Shown here in pieces: positions 53,119 through 64,000 of a stretch of DNA of 64,000 bases. This stretch comes from Centroberyx gerrardi (taxonomy: Eukaryota; Chordata; Actinopteri; Beryciformes; Berycidae): assembly GCF_048128805.1 (NCBI RefSeq), contig NC_136020.1, positions 6,576,653 to 6,640,652 on the forward strand, read 5' to 3'. How positions within the stretch are numbered: the first letter of the stretch is position 1; each line of letters opens with the position of its first letter. The notes beneath the pieces are model-generated. The model did no database searches. It saw only the letters and a list, made by a program, of their open reading frames with translations, and was not told the DNA's origin. The position numbers and the translations under genes were made by a program.

Positions 53119-56100
53119 CTATAGCGGCCGGTCTTTGTCCTGAGTGACACGTTGCGTGTAGAAGAGGATGTAGGCCTGGGCACGGCAAACCTCCTCCACA
53201 GAACACACATTCAGCTTAGAGTCATTACAGTGAACCCAGAAGCCTGGAGGAGAGGAAGGCGAGGGGTTACACTTCAGTTTTCATGCAGTCGTCTCGGATC
53301 TAACAGTCGCTGCAGACATTTAGCCTGAGCTGATTCTACATTTTTATGCACGTGTATGTTATTATCATCATCATCTTCAATCTAAAAATATCGGTATTGC
53401 TCTTCAAAAACCCCATACTGGTTGAGGCTCGCTACGCTCTGTACTCACCCCCCTCTGTGTTGTAGCAGTAGGCAGTGTAGTGGCCGGAGCCAAAGCCCTT
53501 CCCATGATGCATCACCACAGCGGAGAGTTCGTAGAGGAAGTGTTTGGGGCGTGGCGAGCCCGTGGAGCCGGGGCTGCTGGGACTGGAGCAGGCCACACCT
53601 TTGGGTGAGGGGTCTCGGCAGCAGTAGGGCTCCATGTTGAGAAGCTGGTCGAAGCTGACGTGGACGCCGATCTTCTCCCGGTGGTTCCGCCCAGACCACC
53701 TGAGGACCAATCACAAAGCAGAGGGCTGGTCAAGGGACAAGTCATTAGACCAATCGCAACAGTGCATATGTTTTACTAGGGCTGGGCAATATGGACAAAA
53801 TTAATATCACGATAATCATTACAATTGATTTCAATATCTACTAACATAACGTCACTGTCAAAACATAAACTTTCCTTGTTTTTAGCTTGACCATGTATTT
53901 CTGAGTTTATTTCTGAGTTTATACCCTGAGTTGAAAGGGTTTTATAAACCAAGGGTCAGAGAATTTTCTCAACCCATACGGGACCATGTTACCTTTAAAT
54001 TGAAGATAACACATGAAAATCACCAAAATTGGAGTTACACGGTTTTCACATTATGCAAAATCACATGTCAAGTAATCACATTGATGTTCATTGAACTGCA
54101 TGGTAATATAAAGTTTTGTCTGACTTCCTGAATTCTAAATCACCAACAAGGGAATAATTGTAGTCTAGTGTAGAGAATGATACATTTCAATTAAAATGAA
54201 CAAAATGAAATCATCACAGAATTCATGTTGTGATCACAACTCTTACAACACCATGGCAGGACACAACCACTTGCTGGATTTTTGATTTGTCGTTGACATT
54301 GCAATGTTTGTGTTACTGTAAAACATGAACTCAGATGTATTGCTCACTATCAATGTTGATTTCAAGATGGGACCCAGCTGAATAAACTGTATAAGTCAAT
54401 CAGCGTTGGTGTGACGTCATCGTACCTGAAGCGTTTGAGGTGAAGCCGCAGGACCTGAGGCAGTTTGTGGACCATCAGCTGTTTTTGTGCTTCGGTCAGG
54501 ATGACTGGTTTGGAGGAGATCCGCCGGCGCATAGCTGCACACATGAGAGGGAAAGGGTTAACACACTTTACACCACTGGGAGTCGCCTCAGCCCTGAAAC
54601 ACTCTCCAGACAAAGGGTTACACAAGCAGTTAGAAACACACGCTTGAATCAGCAGTGATCCCTCCCCTTACTATGAAGGTATTATTGTAGCAAAACACCT
54701 AACTTGTATGCTACACTGCTTATGCTTTACACTAGCAGAAAATACTCACACACCTGTGTCCTAAATTTAAATTCACAGAAAGGATTTACAAATGTGCAAG
54801 TCAGTATGTGAAGTGGCAAACTTGTAATATATTTGCTCAAATTTTGTTTTCCTGAATATATTTTTTGAGTGCAAGTACAACTCCATGTTTACAGCGTGTT
54901 GAATCTGCTGAATCAACCTCTCAGATGGCGTCTTGCACATCTCAAATGGCAAATCTGCGCGCTCTCACTTTTACTACAAGTCTTGTAGGGCATTTATTGC
55001 AAAGGTGATTTGTAGACTTGTGGCGTCACGACACTGCAAGGAGAGAGCTGGGGAGGCGATGGCCCTATGGCAATTGTGTAACCAATCAAAAGAGCCATTT
55101 TCCTGTTTGGAGTGGAAAAGGAGTGGAAAATTTGGCATACAAGTGATTCACCAAGCAGCACTTAATTTTAATAAAATCTCAACTTTTATAGTTGGTTCAC
55201 TGGCTATTCCCCTGGTCAGCCTACCGTATAAAATCCAGATGTAAATGCATCCAAGATGCTTTTACCTAAGAGGTGGTCAGAGATGCATTTGGACACATTA
55301 ACACCAAAGTGTAAATGCAATGCATCTTCAATCTCATATAGACATTTCTGAAACAAAAATAAACCAACAGATGGCAGGCGGCACATATAGTAACAATGGA
55401 CTCTTACTATCAGTTAAAATGGATTGTCTGAATACTTGTTGATGGGGAACAAGCGAGACATGGTGTTTACTGTCAATTTTAAAGGATGTAAATTTTACAT
55501 GAAGAAATGATGTGAGCGACAATCCCTGTTTTGGCAAGGGAAAGAGTAATCAGATTTCAATGTGTACACCAGAGACACATTTTAATGTCACGTGTAAATG
55601 TAATCCAGCTAAATCAGATCTAGATACAATCTGGGTATAAGACGCATATTAATTCCAGGTGTCCAATGTTATGTCAATCCTCTTTGAGTCTTTGAGGTAA
55701 ATTTTGGTAAACGAAAAAGTGTGTATGCGTGTGTAGTGTATGTATTTAACTCACCGTTGCACTGGTCGCAGGCGTAGATGTTGCCTTCCAGGGCTTCGGT
55801 CTCCGTGAACTTGGCCAGCATCTCCGTCAGCCGGCATGAAACCTGCGCGGCCGACTCCCTGCTATTACTGTGATACCGCTCAGGGAACTCGAGGGACAGG
55901 TCCCAGAACGGCTCCACAGTGTTGGAGCGATGGTCACAGGCCAGGCACGTCACCTGAATGTGTGTGTGAGGGAGATAAAGAGATGAGCAGGTCTGAATAC
56001 TGGCACAAAATATCAGCTACTAGCAGTTCAATAAAAAAATATTCATATATCAGTATCGGTATTCACAAACCTATATTCGTCTAACCCTACCCTGTTGACC

Positions 56101-59042
56101 CAAGAATGAGTCTTACCTTGCTTGTTTTTTATTCCTGTCCATCCTGTACTCTGTTCCCCTCTCAGCCTTCCTACTGTCTCAAAACAAAATATCCTAAAAA
56201 TTTACTTTATTTTGAAGTCTGATAGGAACTTCAACTAACAGACTTTTGACGATTAACCAGGTATAGTGCTCATTGTCATTTTCAGGGAGTGCAAAGGCAA
56301 TCTGAAGGCAGGGACACATTAAAAGATTTTTCCAATGATAAGTGACAATGAAAAAATTGAGCAGCGCGCATTTGAAATGTGCAGATTTTCAGTCTTGTGA
56401 TGCACACAAAATAACTGGAGGAGCACAAATCTAAAGACCATATGATGTGATTTTTCGTGGTACACCTGCACTTGCGAGAATGTATTTTTCCGCAATATTT
56501 CGATATCAAACAAACACGCAGCCTATAAGGCTTGCAGCAATTGTGGTTTATGCTGTGATTTGCACAGGAAAAAAGAGGGTTCTCATTCACCTTTCTTTTT
56601 ATTTCCCGGCTCAGCCATTGTGCACACTGCATCTTGTGTTTACACTTCCATATTTTCCCCCTCTTCCTTCCTTGTAGCAAATTCAATTTTCATTGGCTAT
56701 TGAACATTCCCGTTAAGATTTGAGTCTTTGACGAGACACACACACAACAATTACAGCTGCGACTATACAGTGCGACTACCACAGACTCAAATCGTTGCCA
56801 AATCGGTCTTGAAAAACGTGTTATGTGTCCCCCCCATGAGTCAATGCCCTGGTGAATAGCCACAGGACTGAGATACCCCAAAACCCTTCCACACATAGCC
56901 CTCTCTATTCAGCGAGAGCAGGTGTCAGTGTGTGTGCTCAGCCTCTACAAGTAGACACTAATCTCTTGTCCTCAAGCTAACTCTCCCCACTCACAGTCCC
57001 TGCAGTCCTCATTTAGCCAATTTAGAATATGTTCTCTTCCACCAATTGCTTAACGGGATAGAAGTGTACAATTTATTGAAACCACACGTGGCTATTTATG
57101 ACAATTAACTTAGTAAATAAAAAGAACAGTCTGGCTCAAGGTCATAAACAGACTAAAAACATTTAAGATTCATGTCAGCGCTGGCAGCCCTACTCCCAAA
57201 TTCCCCATCTTGCATGGCTGAGCTCCAGAATTGAAAGTGCCAAATTAATCCATCTAGGACATAGCCAACTGAGCCAGAATACGGAATAAATGATGCAGTT
57301 CAGTCAGCGCTCATGATGACTGTCAAACTATCCATGCAACTTAAGTGTGTGGGTAGACATGCATGGGTGCATGTGCCAGTCAGACAGAGCTTATGATGAT
57401 TGTTAAATTATCCAACAGTTTTTAAATGAGGGTGATTGCAGGTGTATGTGTGTGTGTGTGTCTGTGCGTGTCATACCTGGCTCAGGAGCTGGCCATGGAA
57501 GATAGTGTTGACCACATTGAGCACCTGCTTGATGAGTCGTTTTTGTGTCTGTGGGACACCTGCAGTGGGTGTATGCTTGCCGGTGCTCTCCAGCTCCCGC
57601 TGCACCTTGTCCAGCAGCTCACATAGGAACTCCTGGGCGTCCTGTTGACCGTAGCCCCGGAAAGCTGGGATCAGCTGCCACACTGAATGGAGCATGGCAA
57701 AAGGCGAAACCAGCGCCCACTTGCCTGACCACATCACCTGGAACAAGGTGTGCAGCTCGTGGCAGAGGGAGATGTACTTCGAGCTGGGCTCTTTAGGTTG
57801 TATTAGCTCCATGCTGCGGGCCCGCGAGGCCCCGCCACTCAGCCCGGCCCCAGAGCCTGAGCTGGCCTGGAGCCCCTTCCTCTGGGCCAGGGGGGACTGG
57901 GACGAGGCCTTCCCCGCCAGTTGGCCGTGGACGGCAGATGCCAGTAGCTCCAGTGCCTGGGTCAGATCCAGGCGCATGAAGCACTCCCTGAAGACGTGAA
58001 GGTGGCTAAGCACCTGCAGGATAGAGTTCATATAACAGGTGTTGCCCAAGTTCCTCAGGCCTGTCACTCCAGGAGTGACCGTGGGACGCCGCTTGAAGGG
58101 TGAGCCGCCCTGTTTGGTGCTTTGCTTGCGGCGGACAGGGGTGTGGGCGGTACGGGAGGGCACTGAGGAGGCTTTGGGCTTAGATTTGGTGGTGGAAGGA
58201 GGGGTGCGCTTCTTGGGGGTTGGCTGGACCTTTTTGGGCCGTTCCAATTTCTTGGGGGTAGCAGTGGCAGGGCTTTGAGTCCTTGGCCTGCGGGTGAGGG
58301 GGGAGGGCAAAGAGGTTTTTGTCTTGTTGCGTGTCCTGCGAGAGGTTTTAATAATGACCGCCGCATCCGCAACTCTCTGGCTCTTCCTACGTAAGCGTCG
58401 GCTCTTCCTGGAAGGGGCACTCTCCAGCTCCACCTGCAGCTGCCTCTTCAAAGCCCGCCTCCTCTCCCTCACCTCCCTTTTCCGCTCCTCCTCCTCCTCT
58501 TCCTCCTGCTTTCTCTCTTCTTCCTCCCTCTTCTTTCCACCCTCAGTCAGTCCAAACCAGAAGCGGAAAATGCGTCCCATAAGCGCTCTGCGGCGGTGCC
58601 AGAGGGCGGTGAACATCCTGTCCTCATCCCTCAGCTGCAGCTCGCGGGCACCGGATGGCATGAGGGCGTAGGGGGCGGCGCTAGCAGAGCGGAGGGTGCG
58701 CCCACTGCGGGTGGTGACCTCGTAGCGTTGGCTCTGGATGGCGCTGAGTGTACTACGAAGCAGCTTGAGGTCTCCGGTGGCATTATCATTCAGGACGTAG
58801 TCGTCACACAAGTAGCAGAAAACATAAAGTTCGTTAACCTCCATGGCCAACGGGTGGTGCTGCTGCTGGAAGTGCTGCAGAGCGTGCTCCTCGATGTAGC
58901 GTCCACACGCCACATGAGCACAGCCTAGGCAGGCCCATACGGACTCTGTGGTGTTGCAGTCCACACAGTGCCACTTCTGGGGGTTGAGGATGGAGTGGTC
59001 TGGGGCCAGCCGCAGCCGCCCCACATGCTTACACCTGTCCAT
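53119..59042 (-). CDS. usp44: Ubiquitin carboxyl-terminal hydrolase 44
   Basis: Nuclear cysteine protease that removes ubiquitin; the family acts in the spindle checkpoint (CDC20) and on histone H2B. Coding exons: 59042-57477, 55953-55755, 54534-54426, 53699-53449, 53243-53119; 2250 nt, 749 aa (human 712). An N-terminal UBP zinc finger occupies about residues 4-95 ([48 protein letters not shown]). A basic linker of about residues 150-320 follows. The USP domain starts at [15 protein letters not shown] with catalytic Cys336 (codon 58035-58037), then [14 protein letters not shown], zinc-site pairs CLAC and CDQC, and the His box [15 protein letters not shown] in exon 4; the closing HCNDSKL is in exon 5. 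The catalytic residues are intact. The linker is longer than in mammals and rich in Lys/Pro/Ser. All splice sites are GT-AG. Confidence 0.97.
53778..53835 (+). repeat. Transposon end (gggctgggcaatatgg type)
   Basis: tagggctgggcaatatggac followed by atcacgataatca is a familiar fish DNA-transposon terminus. The opposite end was not located; the element may extend towards about 54350 within usp44 intron 3. Confidence 0.6.
55120..55235 (+). repeat. Dispersed repeat, family A, partial copy (usp44 intron 2)
   Basis: ttggcatacaagtgattcac, caagcagcacttaattttaa and taaaatctcaacttttatag match the 3' half of the family. Confidence 0.65.
57477..59042 (-). CDS. usp44: usp44 first coding exon
   Basis: 1566 nt, exactly 522 codons, from the ATG at 59042-59040 to the donor gtatgaca. 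It holds the zinc finger, the basic linker and the catalytic Cys box. Ile/Met choices upstream are excluded because ATGGACAGGTGTAAGCATG aligns with the family start and no in-frame upstream ATG exists before a stop. Confidence 0.96.
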
Positions 59043-59133
59043 TACACAAGCCTGCCTGCCGAGCTGGCTGGCTGGCTGTGTCAGTCAATAAGTGACCGTC
59101 TGCGTGTGTGTGTGTCAGCGTTTCACACTGGAT

Positions 59134-59187
59134 TCAGATCACCATGGCGACCATGGTGAGCTGAGAAATGGGACCCTCCCAGGGCAT
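59134..59187 (-). other. Upstream ORF in the usp44 5' UTR
   Basis: After a probable acceptor (ctctctag, exon start about 59195), ATG at 59187-59185 opens 17 codons ending in TGA at 59136-59134. Two further in-frame ATGs lie inside, in strong contexts (CACCATGG at 59154 and GCCATGG at 59145). The stop is about 90 nt before the main ATG. Confidence 0.55.
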
Positions 59188-61507
59188 GGTTTAATCTAGA
59201 GAGGAGAGAGAACAGATCTGGTTAGTCATAAGAAGAGAGGAACAGGGAGCTGACTGTTTTGAAGAACAGTGAAATTGACCTGGAAACAGCTGTATTAGAT
59301 TGATGAGGCGATAGCTGGACATGATAAACAAAGGCAAACTGCCAGGTGACAAGCAAGCTTTAGCATTTCAACATGCGCAGACAGGAAAATAACTGGCTGA
59401 TAAATATGACTGTGCTTAGTAAGTTGTTGAAGTTATCATGGACTGTTTGGTCTAGATTTGAAAACATAATCAAGACAAATCTTGGAGTTTCTCCATTGAT
59501 AGTGAATAATAAATAAGAACTTGGTACTTGGCACAGTGACAAAGCCCTGGGTGATTTTACAGGGACATGGACATATTCTCACAATTAAAACCCTTGGTAC
59601 TACTGTGGAGTACAGATAATATGAATGTAAAAATGCATACAAAAATATTATTTCAAAGCATCTGCAATACAGCAGCTCCAGGTTTTGTCTCTTGATGAGA
59701 TGCCAGTTTAGAGTCTTGTTTTCATGTTTATAGCTTTTGGGAAGAGCTGTTCACAAAAATGTACTGAACTACATTTACATGTGACATCATAAGAATAGCA
59801 ACTTGAAATTTTACTTTTGGGTTATTTGCTTCAAGGAGAGGGAAAACATCACAGAAAACTCAAATCAAACAAATAGAAAAAATGCAACAATCAATCTCAT
59901 CTTAAAACCTCCTCCACCTTTTCATATCCCTGGGGGTTGGTGTACCACAGCTGAGAAACTGGGGATCCTTGAGTGGGTCTGAACCTTATCAACCCCCCCA
60001 CTGGGGCAAAAGAGGACTTAAGCTTGGCCAACAAAAGGGGGGCTGCGCTTGTAGGGTGGTGCACCCTTTGTCTAGGTACAGGACTGCCTTCACAGAGGGA
60101 ATGAAGAAGAGGACGAGGAAAGAAAAGAGACAGCTAGGAAATAGCCCAGATAACAGAGAGGGAAAGTGATGGAGAGACCAAGATAGAAGAGAGAAATGTG
60201 TAGGCAAGGACAAAAAATTGAGGCTTCTAACTTCATAAATGTTTAGTCAGAACAGTTGATTTTTCTGCTCTACAACCCCTTCATGTCATATATCACTATC
60301 AAAACAAGTGTGACTCAAAGTATTCTGGCCTAAGTAGGTGTTTGTTTACCAGTCAAAATGCACGAGTTGGTGTGTTTATCCAATAAGTGTTTACGAGTAG
60401 ACCACCGTGTTACCATTCCAGACTGCTGCCCTGTGATATAAATAAGTCCTCATTCCTATGAAGGGTCCAAGGCAGACCCGGGCACCACATTACCACATCA
60501 TATCAGAAGTGGAACAACAAACCCTTTCATGTTGTATCTTTGTGCGGTATCGTTTTAAGCAATAATGATACAGAATAGCGTGGCTCAGTTACTTTACTGT
60601 CACAGTCAGTAATGTTGTCCACATCACAGTGTCGATACGAGAAGACTGTCGAGGTAGTCCACATCATAATGTAATTGTTTCACGTCCACTATGAAGCTCT
60701 ACGAATAAGTCACTAGTCACATGTGTAAAAACGAACGGCATCAAATATGATCATTAGTGCCAAGACTGTTAGTAAATTTGTTTCGGGGTTGTCTATTCCA
60801 CCAAAGTTTTACCAGCAAGTTAGCGCGCCTTCCCTGGTTTGTCCTTGTGACTGCATGGTCTGAAAGTGGCTGGGCACTCAGCACTCAGCCCGACATAGCC
60901 TGGCTCTCAACTTAGCTAGCTGGCCAAAAAAGCCACAACAAAACACTTACACAATCAGTTAGCTACGGCTGTCCAACAAACTGTTCTACACAATAGCAAC
61001 ACGAGACACACGAGGAGCTTAGTGGAAGGCAGCATCACTTAACGTAGCCTAGCGTTAGCTATCACTAGCTTCTAATTGATACAGCGATAAGTAGTTGCGA
61101 TTACAACATACTGGGATCATAAACAAAGAAAATCGAAACTGATAAAGGAACCTTACAAAATAACTGTCTATAATAGTTTGAAATAGAAGCGCTGTAAACA
61201 TAAATAGACGTCAGCTACGTTGGCTGATATTTTATAGAATATTTGTTCAAGAGATTAGCGAGTCGCTTTCTGTCCTTGCTGCTAACATTAGCTTAGCTCG
61301 CAGCTAGCTTGCTAGCTAACATGAGCTACCCAGGCTAACTACGATAATCCTAACAAGTTCAAGCGTTAGCCAGAGGTCAGTTTCCAACGTCATGCTCAGC
61401 GTTATAAGTCAACATGCATATCAGTTTAAAGAAGAACAAGTGAGTCGTCGGCTACATTGTTACACATGTGTTATAAATAATTCCAAGTTATAAGAAAATA
61501 TCATACC

Positions 61508-61560
61508 GAGCTATCCTTCACCGCAGTTACTCCTCTGTTTCTAAAATGATCGCCATCTTG
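61508..61560 (-). other. usp44: Probable usp44 non-coding exon 1 / promoter
   Basis: The minus strand reads aagatggcgatc...ggatagctcg followed by a donor-like gtatga at about 61507. AAGATGGCG (61551-61559 on the complement) is a YY1-type word typical of housekeeping transcription starts. It would splice to the acceptor at about 59196. Inferred without transcript evidence. Confidence 0.45.
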
Positions 61561-61604
61561 TCAGTTGCTGTCGCGTGGTGTTGGCTCGAGCGCGTCCTCG
61601 ATAC

Positions 61605-61680
61605 GTGACGTTGTTGTTGTTGTTGTTGTTGTTGGTGATGATGATGATGATGATGATGCTGGTGATGATGATGATTATGA
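61605..61680. repeat. (TTG)n-(ATG)n compound microsatellite
   Basis: gttgtt triplets followed by gatgat triplets just upstream of the usp44 promoter region. Confidence 0.9.
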
Positions 61681-61819
61681 TAGTGAAGATGACTAAAATG
61701 TTAGCTTATCTCTTCTCAAAATATGTTTGTATTTTGAAACTACATTATGAAGTCATTCTAGTCTTTATTGTAGACCTAACAGTTTGGTTTGGTATTTAGT
61801 GGTTCAGTGTCATGTAACG

Positions 61820-62280
61820 TTAGTTGTGTACTGTTTGTTGTAGTAACGTTATAGCTAGTATTGTAGTTTAGTTAGAGTTACTACTGGTAGATGTAGTTTG
61901 GTAGTACTGTTAGCTGTAGTTTAGTAGATGTTAATACGCGTAATGCTGTTAGTTGAAATGTAATATGTTAGTTGTAGATTAGTAGGCTATATTAGTAGCG
62001 TAGCCTTTAGTTATAGTACGTGTAGTTGTTAGTCGTGGTTTAGTATATGTGACTGTTAGCTGAACATTAGTATGTTAATTATATTTTAGTATATTTTAGT
62101 TGTAGTTTAATATATGTAGTACCTTATTGCCATGGCTGTGTCATATATTTAGTGCTGTCAGTTTTCTAGTATGTCTGTTGTAGTTTAGTATAGGTCTATG
62201 TAGAACAGTTAGTTGTAGTTTAGTGTATGTATGTACTGCTAATTGTATGTTATTGTATTAGTTGTTTGCTTTGTATAACG
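61820..62280 (+). repeat. Degenerate tandem repeat, unit about 30-50 bp
   Basis: At least eight decayed copies of gttag.tgtagtttagtat followed by atgtagta-like words can be traced. Unit length is irregular because of indels. Confidence 0.65.
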
Positions 62281-62737
62281 TTTTGGTACCTCTAGTTCTT
62301 TTTCAGTGTTCTTTCCATAATTATAACCATGGTTAATGTTGTTTCTGGATGTCCATACCTGGCAAACCTGAACAATTAAGCCTGGGTAAAGTGTCATTAC
62401 TTTGCAAAAACTTTGCATGGAAATAATCAACAAGCCAAAGAGTGAAGAGTGGGACAAAATCACTGCTTTGCACTGATATAGATAAAATATTTATGTACCT
62501 ATATATTCACCACTAGAGGGCAGTGTAGTACCATGCACACTCCAGTGTAGTCAAATGTGTCTCAATGATTTTATTACCATGGCTGTTTATCAGAAACAGT
62601 ATACAAAATGTAACATTTCAGAAACCCACTACAGTTTGTATTAAAATTATTTGGTTTCAAAACATTTACTATATGACAGTGCATAATTATAATATATGTA
62701 TAATAATATAAAACATTTCCAAAATGTAGTTATATCA

Positions 62738-62739
<2 letters not shown>

Positions 62740-62781
<42 letters not shown>

Positions 62782-62817
62782 TGCTCACTAAACCATATTA
62801 GATGTTTTAATGGAAAA

Positions 62818-62875
<58 letters not shown>

Positions 62876-62880
62876 CCCCT
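62740..62880. repeat. (GT)n and (CT)n microsatellites
   Basis: TG repeats at about 62742-62780 and CT repeats at about 62820-62877. Confidence 0.95.
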
Positions 62881-63257
62881 CTCAAACGATCAGATATATC
62901 AAAAGAGTGTGTGTCATCAATTGAATTGGCCTTATGGTGTACCTTTAAGAATTAGGCTTTTTAAACTCTGGTGTGGCATGTGGGTCTAGTGCTTCATGCA
63001 GGTTAATGGGGGCTGGTGGCACTAGCTGTGTAGATCCTATCAGATCAGGGCTCAGATTTTAAAACACAACAGCACTGTACAATCACTACTGTGCAGATTT
63101 ATTACACTCAAAGATCTCCAACCCTCTGCCTGAAAGAGGACTCACACACCCTTACTGCACGTACAGTAGAAGAATCCCCCTCATGTACTGATTAGTGAGG
63201 AACTGATCCATACAAGCCTCTTTAAACCCCCATTGAGCAGGGTGTTTGTGGTAATAG

Positions 63258-63261
63258 GTGT

Positions 63262-63298
<37 letters not shown>

Positions 63299-63536
63299 GA
63301 TGTTGGTGCGAGCCAGACCAGAGGTTTGTGTGTGCGAGAGATTAAGGGGCGTTTGAGAGTGACTTAGAGAAAGAGGTATGTGTAGATGTGCCATGCGATT
63401 CCTGTGAATCACCTCTAATGTTTTTCTCCCTCTATGTCCACCGGGCCTTTACCGCTTTCAAGTCCACACATGCTAACTCTCTCTCTCTCTCTCTATCTCC
63501 CTCCCTCCCTCCCTGTCTGTGCTCTTTCCATCTGCA

Positions 63537-63573
<37 letters not shown>

Positions 63574-63575
63574 GT
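63258..63575. repeat. Microsatellite cluster
   Basis: GT repeats at about 63258-63295, CT repeats at about 63478-63492 and 63537-63548, and CA repeats at about 63551-63573. The short frames over these are artefacts. Confidence 0.9.
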
Positions 63576-63672
63576 TTTACTATACTTGTGAGGACCTTCC
63601 GCTGACTATTCATTCCCTAACTTTTTCATATGAATAAATGTATTTTCTGTCATCCAGTGATATCTGCTTTGA

Positions 63673-63780
63673 TTGGAATAAACAGAAGAAGAACTGGGTA
63701 GTTAGCATGAGCAGTGATAGCCACCATGGCTGAACAGACAGAGTAAAGAGAAACTCAAACTGCATCAACACAAAAAATCC
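63673..63780 (+). repeat. Dispersed repeat, copy 2 (also at 589-695)
   Basis: Same block and orientation as copy 1, including GCCACCATGGCTGAACAGAC, with a TAA shortly after in this copy. The sequence from 63780 to the window end is AT-rich, with a short cctaaccttaaccctaatcc string and no recognised gene. Confidence 0.8.
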
Positions 63781-64000
63781 AAGGAAGAAGACGTCACAGT
63801 TTGCAAAGTGCAGTGCAAAAATACCATACAAATGATAGTTTTTCACCAAAGATGTTGCCAAAATAAAATTAAAAAAATTGAGGATCTTGCAGATTACCAA
63901 ATCAACCGTCACCACTTCATGCCTAACCTTAACCCTAATCCTAAACTAGCCTCTTGCAGAAGTGAAGACCAGCAAAATGCCCTCACGTTGCAGGATTTTC

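Noticed and set aside
63930-63956. Interstitial telomere-like cctaaccttaaccctaatcc
   Set aside because: Too short and imperfect, and similar words occur widely in fish repeats; no evidence of a telomere fusion.

Overview
This is vertebrate genomic DNA, almost certainly from a ray-finned (teleost) fish. Five protein-coding genes with short exons and canonical splice sites can be read directly. Non-coding DNA is dense in dinucleotide microsatellites, and fish-type LINE tails (L2-like, I/Nimb-like), tRNA-derived SINE pieces and MITE-like DNA elements recur. No prokaryotic, viral or CRISPR features are visible.

Layout (exon structures were built by hand from splice sites, reading phase and known protein families): ndufa12 (minus, 4 exons, 147 aa, complex I accessory subunit) at 3143-5291; a transposon nest at 5371-8996; fgd6 (minus, 21 coding exons, 1303 aa, Rho-family GEF) at 11957-28216; vezt/vezatin (plus, 12 exons, 819 aa, junctional membrane protein) at 29012-41133; metap2 (plus, 11 exons, 475 aa, methionine aminopeptidase 2) at 43731-50157; and usp44 (minus, 5 coding exons, 749 aa, deubiquitinase) at 53119-59042, with a probable non-coding first exon near 61508-61560. 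All five reading frames close exactly across all junctions. Gene order and orientation match human 12q22 (NDUFA12-NR2C1-FGD6-VEZT-METAP2-USP44), except that NR2C1 is not seen. fgd6 and vezt diverge from a shared interval of about 0.8 kb; metap2 and usp44 converge.

The genes are syntenic neighbours with unrelated roles (respiration, Rho/Cdc42 signalling, cell junctions, protein maturation, deubiquitination). No operon-like or novel multi-gene system was found.

The most notable points are: (1) a clear U12-type AT-AC intron in vezt; (2) a four-layer nested transposon stack just upstream of ndufa12, with a readable target-site duplication and a 20-bp CRE-like palindrome; (3) short upstream ORFs at both divergent genes fgd6 and vezt, each ending in an ATGA overlap with the main start codon; (4) a 31-nt micro-exon in fgd6 flanked by a three-copy minisatellite; (5) an unclassified dispersed repeat family, one member of which forms a large fold-back in the first fgd6 intron; and (6) a direct repeat of about 107 bp near both window ends.
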